Source: Nitrososphaerota archaeon
GTDB lineage: Archaea; Thermoproteota; Nitrososphaeria; Nitrososphaerales; UBA183
Direction: 5' to 3'
Assembly (NCBI GenBank): GCA_029785685.1
Contig: JAFLZE010000036.1
Span: forward strand, 1 to 9,829
DNA length: 9,829 nt
This document shows positions 1-4,194 of this stretch, piece after piece. The notes under the pieces are model-generated. The model had not been told where the DNA came from. It saw only the letters and a program-made list of their open reading frames with translations, and did not search any database. The translations under genes and the position numbers were made by a program. How positions within the stretch are numbered: position 1 is the first letter of the stretch; every line of letters begins with the position of its first letter.

Positions 1-1
1 G

Positions 2-307
2 AGGATCACCAGGACCTTCACCGCGTCGGACAGGCAGCACTACATGGAGATCGCGAGGCTCCTGAACCCCTCCGAGGTATGGCTGTTCGTCAACAACGGG
101 GAAGCCGTGGACGAGTCGATGGACCCGGTGTTCGTCGGGGCGAATTCTGTCCTGCGCGGGAGGCTGAAGTCTGTCACGACCGCGGAGATGTTGTCAGAGT
201 TCTTCGGGAAGGAGTTCGACGTCGCGGTGGAACCTCAGGACGACGGCTCGGACAGGGTCGTGCTGCACATGAGGACCCAGCAAGCTAGGAACGAGCTGAC
301 CGCATAA
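2..307 (+). CDS. 3' part of an unrecognised protein (5' end outside window)
   Basis: The frame is open from the first bases of the window to a TAA at 305-307, so the gene very probably starts upstream. The Met codon at 44 need not be the start. About 101 residues are visible. They are acidic and soluble, with alternating hydrophobic residues (SEVWLFVNN; DRVVLHMRT) suggesting an alpha/beta fold, and no membrane segment, Cys cluster or catalytic motif I recognise. It runs in the same direction as the XdhC-like gene 100 bp downstream, but that gene has its own TATA-like box, so a shared transcript is uncertain. Function unknown. It could belong to the molybdenum enzyme locus or simply be a neighbour. 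Confidence 0.6.
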   Translation, partial: RITRTFTASDRQHYMEIARLLNPSEVWLFVNNGEAVDESMDPVFVGANSVLRGRLKSVTTAEMLSEFFGKEFDVAVEPQDDGSDRVVLHMRTQQARNELTA

Positions 308-375
308 CCGGCATAGGCTGTCCGTCGTCCTGGACTTCGACCGCTCCATTCGCCAGGAAGGTCCGGCGGCGAGAA

Positions 376-382
376 TTAAATA
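376..382 (+). promoter_or_regulatory. TATA-like box of the XdhC-like gene
   Basis: TTAAATA, preceded by a purine-rich stretch (GGCGAGAA) that could serve as a BRE. Its centre lies about 29 bp upstream of the TTG at 408, the distance expected if archaeal transcription starts at or just before the start codon. A GAGGAG stretch at 389-394 is 13 nt from the start, too far to be a convincing Shine-Dalgarno site. Confidence 0.5.
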
Positions 383-407
383 GGCCCAGAGGAGCAGAAG
401 CTCACGG

Positions 408-773
408 TTGAAGCAGTTCGAGTTCGCGCGGGTGGTGGCCGGCCTGGTCGAGAAAGGCCAGCCCTTCGCGGTAGCGACAGTGGTGAAGACCGCAGGGTCC
501 TCGTTGGGTAAACCCGGCTTCAAGACGGTCATCTCGAAGGATGGCGACGTCCTCTACGGCTCCCTTGGGGGCGCGTGCCCCGAATCGGCGCTAGCCGCGA
601 CCGCGAAGCAGACCCTCATGAACGGTCAGCCGAAGACGGTGACCGTGTTCCTGGAGGACACGGAGAAGTCGGTGGCAAGTGTATTCCGGGTCAAGGGGGA
701 AGAGGAGATACACGTGGAGACAAACTGCGGCGGGGAGATGCAGGTTTACGTGGAGCCGTACCTTCCGAAGTAG
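408..773 (+). CDS. XdhC/CoxI-family molybdenum-cofactor protein, N-terminal domain only
   Basis: 121 residues that read as the N-terminal XdhC/CoxI domain. There is a helix with LVEKGQPFAVATVV, then TAGSSLGKPG (family pattern GSS-x-x-x-PG), the SKDGDVLYGSLGG loop (family G-x-x-x-GG), and a C-terminal NCGGEMQVYVEP matching the CGG-x-x-x-V-x-x-EP end of the domain. Family members bind molybdopterin cofactor and help sulfurate or insert it into xanthine dehydrogenase/CO dehydrogenase-type enzymes. The usual C-terminal Rossmann domain is absent, so the protein is about half the length of bacterial XdhC. The TTG start is chosen because the conserved domain begins immediately and a TATA-like box lies about 29 bp upstream. 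It points away from the hydroxylase operon but is the only cofactor-maturation gene visible. Family call firm; role in maturing the enzyme at 3166-7336 is inference. Confidence 0.85.
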   Translation: MKQFEFARVVAGLVEKGQPFAVATVVKTAGSSLGKPGFKTVISKDGDVLYGSLGGACPESALAATAKQTLMNGQPKTVTVFLEDTEKSVASVFRVKGEEEIHVETNCGGEMQVYVEPYLPK

Positions 774-1025
774 AGACGCGTGTTCGTCGGCTGGTTCCCG
801 GACCGGTCACCGCATAGCCGGGGCGACGCCTACCCGGCGATCCTTTCCTCTGCTCTTTCCCTCTTTCCGGAGCAGTGGCGTCGTTCCTGCTGTCGATGGC
901 GAACCCGCGTGCTCCGAGCGCTTCGGCCCTTGCCGTAAATCATGACGCGGCGGTAGATCGTGAGATTCGGAGCGTTACCTGGCCGCCCTGATGCCTTCGA
1001 GTTGCTTCTTGGAGAGACTCTCGTC
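774..1025. other. intergenic region between convergent genes, no gene seen
   Basis: The stretch separates the 3' ends of the XdhC-like gene (plus) and the membrane protein gene (minus). No convincing ORF, tRNA-like fold or tandem repeat was seen. A pyrimidine-rich tract around 839-868 (runs of CTTT and TTCC on the plus strand) could help end transcription of the XdhC-like gene, since archaeal termination favours pyrimidine/T-rich sequence. There is no hairpin with it, so this is weak. Confidence 0.4.
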
Positions 1026-1796
1026 CTACTTTATGCTGTAGTCTGGCCGGAGTCTTAGGTAGACCATCCCGTAGAACAGGGAAATCAGCACGGCCGCGGT
1101 CGGACCGTGAAGGGACCTGACGAGTGACTCGAATGCATAGGAGTTCAGGCCAATCAGTCCGAACGGACCGATAGGTGAAATCGACCCGAGGAGGTAGAGG
1201 CCAAGTATTCCCTGGAATATCACCACCGCGGCCAGAATCCAGTACAGGACTTTAGCCTCCAGGAACCTGGCGCTTAACAGCCACTGCTTCAGAGTCAACC
1301 TCTTCGTCGCGATTCTTGCGACCTCGAGGACGACGATGGCGATACCCGTTCCGATCAGGAGCGTGGCGAACAGCGAATGGAGGTTGAGAGCGAATGGGAG
1401 GGTCGCACCCGTCAGGAAGGTCATGGGCGTGAAAATCTCAGGCGACGCTATCATCGTGCCGGTGAGGTACGAGCCGCCTACTGACAAGAGGAACGCCACC
1501 TTCAGGGCCATCTCAAGCCCTAAGATCCTGGTCATCTTGACCGGCTCCGCCGAGGCGCGTTTCGGCACGAAGAACCTGGCGACGTAGTGCATCGCCATCA
1601 ATATCACGGCGATCAGGTAGATGTCAGCCTCGAAGGAGAACGGGTACCTGTAGACTGCCGTTTCGAACGAGGTTGCGGGGAGGACGACCCCTTCGTAGAA
1701 CACACCCAAGGCGAGGATAAAGAGCCCAGAGACGGTCAGTCTTGTTTTCATCCAGCGCATTTGAGCGGCGGTCTGAACGGCACCGGAGGTGTTCAT
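1026..1796 (-). CDS. six-helix membrane protein with candidate haem-ligand histidines
   Basis: 256 residues with about six hydrophobic segments (near residues 18-38, 58-77, 93-113, 134-158, 184-206 and 224-247) joined by short, often basic loops. Histidines lie inside or at the edge of helices: H70 (AMHYVARF, helix 2), H140 (NLHSLFATLL, start of helix 4) and H230 (SLHGPTAAVLI, start of helix 6). Helices 4 and 6 run in the same direction, so H140 and H230 should lie at similar depth on the same face, as expected for a bis-His b-type haem. I do not recognise a specific family. A cytochrome b561/formate-dehydrogenase-gamma-like quinone reductase is one option, a DoxX/DUF-type or transport protein another. 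The ATG start is supported by a TATA-like box 32 bp upstream and by GGAAGGT near the start. It is the last gene of a same-strand block that includes the molybdenum hydroxylase, making it a candidate electron acceptor (inference). Confidence 0.7.
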   Translation of the reverse strand: MNTSGAVQTAAQMRWMKTRLTVSGLFILALGVFYEGVVLPATSFETAVYRYPFSFEADIYLIAVILMAMHYVARFFVPKRASAEPVKMTRILGLEMALKVAFLLSVGGSYLTGTMIASPEIFTPMTFLTGATLPFALNLHSLFATLLIGTGIAIVVLEVARIATKRLTLKQWLLSARFLEAKVLYWILAAVVIFQGILGLYLLGSISPIGPFGLIGLNSYAFESLVRSLHGPTAAVLISLFYGMVYLRLRPDYSIK

Positions 1797-1824
1797 TCCG
1801 ACCTTCCCTGTTGGCTGAGACGGC

Positions 1825-1831
1825 TATTAAA
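1825..1831 (-). promoter_or_regulatory. TATA-like box of the membrane protein gene
   Basis: Minus-strand TTTAATA, preceded by AAAACGA as a plausible BRE. Its centre is about 32 bp upstream of the ATG at 1796, predicting a transcript with almost no 5' leader. It shows that the membrane protein probably has its own promoter and is not only read from the genes upstream. Confidence 0.5.
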
Positions 1832-1838
1832 TCGTTTT

Positions 1839-1860
1839 GAGTGCGGGAACTTCGGCACTC
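1839..1860. promoter_or_regulatory. 6-bp inverted repeat, possible operator
   Basis: GAGTGC (1839-1844) and GCACTC (1855-1860) form perfect 6-bp arms around a 10-bp spacer. The repeat lies immediately upstream of the BRE/TATA of the membrane protein gene, a usual position for an archaeal activator site. It is short enough to be chance. Confidence 0.25.
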
Positions 1861-1954
1861 TATCGGTGTCGTGATGACCGAACCCAGAAACTCGCCGGTC
1901 AGGTCCATCCTTGACTCGGCGGCGCCGTATCTGTTCGTCGTCGCGCGGCGCGCT

Positions 1955-2386
1955 CTACGATAAAGAGAGCGTCTTCGATTTGCCGTCGTAAGTTAGTTTG
2001 AACTTGTCGAGGAACGACCTTCCGAGGACCATGTCATACGGCAAAAGCAGGGATGGCTCCATCTCTAGCGAGACCGCAGTCACGTCCTCGACCGCGAGGG
2101 GGCCGATCGAGACCCGCTTCAGCCTGACCATGATCCCACGTTCCACTCCTCTAAAGGACATCAAGTAGGGTGCCTTCTGGGGGAAGACCTCCCTCCACTC
2201 CCTGGCTCTGTTGGCTACGTCAGAGTATCCCAAGAACACCGCGTCGTTGGCGAACATCAAACAGTGGGTGGAGTTGAAGTCTACCAGGGCGGACAGCTCC
2301 CTCGTGCGGTCGCCAGTCCCAGCGATGCGACACATAACCAGCATCGGGTCCTTGACCTGGAACGTCAGCTTCTTGCTGCCGAACAA
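1955..2386 (-). CDS. retropepsin-fold (clan AA) protein with degenerate active-site motif, second copy
   Basis: 143 residues with the layout of a single-domain retropepsin. An N-terminal beta strand leads to ALVDFNST (residues 33-40, family ALVDTGAT), then a central strand/flap region, then YDMVLGRSFLDKFKLTYD (117-134, family hydrophobic-LG-x-x-FL-x-x-F) and a final strand KTLSLS. Retropepsins are aspartic peptidases active as dimers, each monomer giving one Asp. Here D36 is kept but the Thr-Gly after it is replaced by Phe-Asn, so normal catalysis is doubtful. The TTG start directly follows the TGA of the upstream paralogue (no bases between), implying coupled translation. No signal peptide or membrane helix is visible. 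It may be a binding or assembly domain, a very divergent peptidase, or half of a heterodimer with its neighbour. Fold call moderately firm; function unknown. Confidence 0.7.
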   Translation of the reverse strand: MFGSKKLTFQVKDPMLVMCRIAGTGDRTRELSALVDFNSTHCLMFANDAVFLGYSDVANRAREWREVFPQKAPYLMSFRGVERGIMVRLKRVSIGPLAVEDVTAVSLEMEPSLLLPYDMVLGRSFLDKFKLTYDGKSKTLSLS

Positions 2387-2797
2387 TCAGCTCGCCTTCG
2401 TTAGCCCCAGCAGCCTCTTCTTCCAGTCGAGATTGATTACGGCGTGCTTCAGCAGGCTCTGACCGATCACCGCCTCGAACCCGACCTCTTGGGGGAGGTC
2501 TATTGCCGCGAACTCCACCTTTTCAAAGGATAGACCGCCTATCTCCACGGCCTCCACCTCGAAAACGACCGTCTTGCTGAACCCTCCGGCTGTCATCAGA
2601 GTCCGAGCGTTAGGCGGGCCGACCGTTTCGTGCTGGAACGCCACCTCCGGGTGACCGAAGACGTACGCATCGCCCTTGGGGACGATGCAGTACTCGTACG
2701 CCGGGTCCACGAGCGCTCTGTACTCCCGGATCCTGGAGTTGGACCCTTTCACCCTGACGAAGAGGGAAGGGAACCTCCCCAACTCGAACTCTGTCAA
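2387..2797 (-). CDS. retropepsin-fold (clan AA) protein with degenerate active-site motif, first copy
   Basis: 136 residues, paralogous in layout to the next gene downstream: ALVDPAYEYCIVP (residues 28-40) at the place of the family ALVDTGA motif, a possible flap TAGG (69-72), strands VEAVEIGGLSFEKVEF, then FEAVIGQSLLKHAVINLD (107-124) matching the second hydrophobic-Gly signature, and a last strand RLLGL. D31 is retained but the Thr-Gly is replaced by Pro-Ala, so it is probably not an ordinary active aspartic peptidase. It starts at TTG, overlapping the TGA of the gene before it (TTGA, a 4-nt overlap of the two reading frames), and its own stop abuts the start of the next gene. No Shine-Dalgarno site is visible, consistent with translational coupling. 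Cytoplasmic by absence of any signal. Function unknown. Confidence 0.7.
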   Translation of the reverse strand: MTEFELGRFPSLFVRVKGSNSRIREYRALVDPAYEYCIVPKGDAYVFGHPEVAFQHETVGPPNARTLMTAGGFSKTVVFEVEAVEIGGLSFEKVEFAAIDLPQEVGFEAVIGQSLLKHAVINLDWKKRLLGLTKAS

Positions 2798-3039
2798 AGG
2801 AGCATTGGATAAGGCGCTTCACCGGTGTAGAATATGCAGATGTCGGGGTACTTCATCAGACCAGATCTGAGTCTGAATCTATCAACGTCCTGACCCACCA
2901 CCCTTCCCTTGGTCGGTTGGGAGTTGCCGTCCCGGGCGGTGACCAGAATCGCCACCCACCGGCTCTTGTACTTCCCGGCGATCTGTTCGAGGGTGAGCTC
3001 CTCCGGCTCGTTTCCACCCTGAGGCTGGCCCCCACTCAA
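2794..3039 (-). CDS. small protein resembling DUF5678
   Basis: 81 residues. After a flexible Gly/Glu-rich head the core reads LEQIAGKYKSRWVAIL (17-32), then a charged turn, then GRVVGQDVDRFRL (45-57), and ends with YPDICIFYTGEAP (64-76). This matches my recollection of DUF5678 small domains (a K-Y-x-x-x-W-V-A-I strand, a G-x-V-V-x-x-G strand, a short helix, and a final strand ending in a P). Those domains are of unknown function and, as far as I recall, often lie beside retropepsin-like genes, as here. The TTG start is the only plausible one: an in-frame TGA lies three codons upstream and there is no Met in the N-terminal half. It is first in a coupled three-gene cassette. No clear TATA box was found upstream, so it may be transcribed from the hydroxylase operon. 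Family assignment is from memory and tentative. Confidence 0.6.
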   Translation of the reverse strand: MSGGQPQGGNEPEELTLEQIAGKYKSRWVAILVTARDGNSQPTKGRVVGQDVDRFRLRSGLMKYPDICIFYTGEAPYPMLL

Positions 3040-3165
3040 GCTGCGTCAACCCAAGCGGGCAGGCATGACATCATTCGTTGCGCCCTGCGCTCGAGAGCCT
3101 CTTAAGGAGTTGCCGATAGTTAGAGAGCGTTCCTCTCCATCCTCAGCCGTCAACGAGTCGCGCGC
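3040..3165. other. 126-bp gap between hydroxylase operon and retropepsin cassette
   Basis: No terminator-like hairpin with a T run and no well-placed TATA box were found on the minus strand. A TTAAG at about 3101-3105 lies some 60 bp upstream of the TTG at 3039, too far for a leaderless start. Read-through from the hydroxylase operon into the cassette is therefore possible. Confidence 0.35.
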
Positions 3166-4182
3166 CTAGCTCTGCAGCAGCGTCAGGGCCTTGCTCACTG
3201 CGCCCTGGGCTAGGAACACCCTGAACGAGTTCCCTGTGCCCGTCGTGAGCGGAGTCGCGCCTTCGACCGCCTTCGCGGCTGCCCCTTGGATCGTGCTGGT
3301 CGTGAGGCTCTGCCCGACGAGATACGACTCTGCGGCCGTCGCTCTATGTGGTGCGACGTCGACCCCTCCCAACACCAAGCTGGCGGCGGAGATGGTACTG
3401 CCGTTCATGGTCAGCACAGCCGCTGCGCTCGCGAGTGCGAAGTCGAAGGACTGCCTTGCGCGGACCTTGTACCAGGAACTCACGGAGTTGGCAGGAGGTG
3501 CCGGGACATGAATCTCTGTGACCATCTCGTTGTGCTGCAACGAATTCTCCTTTACCTTCCCGCCCACTATGGCCACTCCTGGGAGGAGCTGGCTGATCGG
3601 CATGTTTGTGGTCCCGTTCGGGCCCTGTACGGTGACGTCCGCGTTCAGCGCGAAATATGCCACCGGCGTGTCGCCAGGGTTGACTGCGAATGTCAGCCTG
3701 CCGCCGAAGATAGACTGGTAGTATCTGTTGTCGCCCAAGACGCCATAACAGACGTTCCCGCCGTTTTGCCAGCAAGGATAATTGTTTCTCAGATACCAGC
3801 ACCATGTATCTTGGATGATGTCCCCTGCCGCGGTTGCCTGGTTGCGGATCTGGGGGGCGGCCACGGTAGCTGCGGCCTGACTGAGAACTGCGTAGTACTG
3901 CGCGATGTTTGGATCGGTCGCTATGGCTGAAATCGGTGTAGTTGCGCCGATTCTGAGTCCGTCTGTGGCATCATACTTTATGTAGTTCAGAGGGAGGCTT
4001 GAGATGTCGACTACGTAGTTCGGGGTCTTGTACGTCACCCCGTTTTTCATCGTATAGAGGAGATCTGTGCCGCCCGACACAATCCTAGCTTGGTCGCCAT
4101 ACTGTGTCAGAAGGGAGACCGCCTCCGCAGGCGTGCTCGCCGTGAGCAGGCCGAATTTTGGTACTTCGTTGTTGCTACTCAA
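3166..4182 (-). CDS. FAD-binding medium subunit of a molybdenum hydroxylase, with Cys-containing insert
   Basis: 338 residues. The N-terminal FAD-binding half has VSGGTDLL (35-42, family AGGTDL) and QIRNQATAAGDI (111-122, family IRN-x-x-T-x-G-G); the C-terminal half is the CO-dehydrogenase flavoprotein C-domain (RARQSFDFALASAAAVL, then GGVDVAPHRA). After residue 122 there is an extra loop with WCWYLRN, YPC and NVCYG (C128, C137, C145). Such an insert is known from PaoB and from 4-hydroxybenzoyl-CoA reductase beta, where it carries a [4Fe-4S] cluster. Only three Cys are visible here. The subunit passes electrons from the Fe-S centres to an acceptor through FAD. The TTG start has a GAGGGTGAG sequence just upstream, overlapping the end of the large-subunit gene, and no nearby ATG fits. 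It is the last gene of the operon. Confidence 0.9.
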   Translation of the reverse strand: MSSNNEVPKFGLLTASTPAEAVSLLTQYGDQARIVSGGTDLLYTMKNGVTYKTPNYVVDISSLPLNYIKYDATDGLRIGATTPISAIATDPNIAQYYAVLSQAAATVAAPQIRNQATAAGDIIQDTWCWYLRNNYPCWQNGGNVCYGVLGDNRYYQSIFGGRLTFAVNPGDTPVAYFALNADVTVQGPNGTTNMPISQLLPGVAIVGGKVKENSLQHNEMVTEIHVPAPPANSVSSWYKVRARQSFDFALASAAAVLTMNGSTISAASLVLGGVDVAPHRATAAESYLVGQSLTTSTIQGAAAKAVEGATPLTTGTGNSFRVFLAQGAVSKALTLLQS

Positions 4183-4185
4183 TTT

Positions 4186-4194
4186 CTCACCCTC
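4186..4194 (-). promoter_or_regulatory. Shine-Dalgarno-like site for the FAD subunit
   Basis: GAGGGTGAG ends 3 nt before the TTG at 4182 (the core GGTGA is 4 nt away). It begins on the last base of the large-subunit stop codon. It supports the TTG over any internal Met as the start. Confidence 0.5.

Noticed and set aside
299..821. Near-identical 13-mer ACCGCATAACCGG (299-311) and ACCGCATAGCCGG (809-821), around or after two stop codons
   Set aside because: Only two copies with one mismatch and no extension. Too short to call a repeat element.
774..1025. Possible tRNA or other RNA gene in the convergent intergenic region
   Set aside because: An isolated GATTCGGAGC-like stretch recalls a T-arm, but no acceptor or anticodon arms can be paired around it.
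1941..1954. GC-rich inverted repeat CGCGC/GCGCG after the stop of the second retropepsin gene
   Set aside because: The loop is too short for a stable hairpin and there is no T run, so it does not qualify as a terminator.
3286..3930. 214-codon plus-strand ORF
   Set aside because: Antisense to the FAD subunit. Its translation has no domain features, while the minus-strand frame matches a known family throughout.
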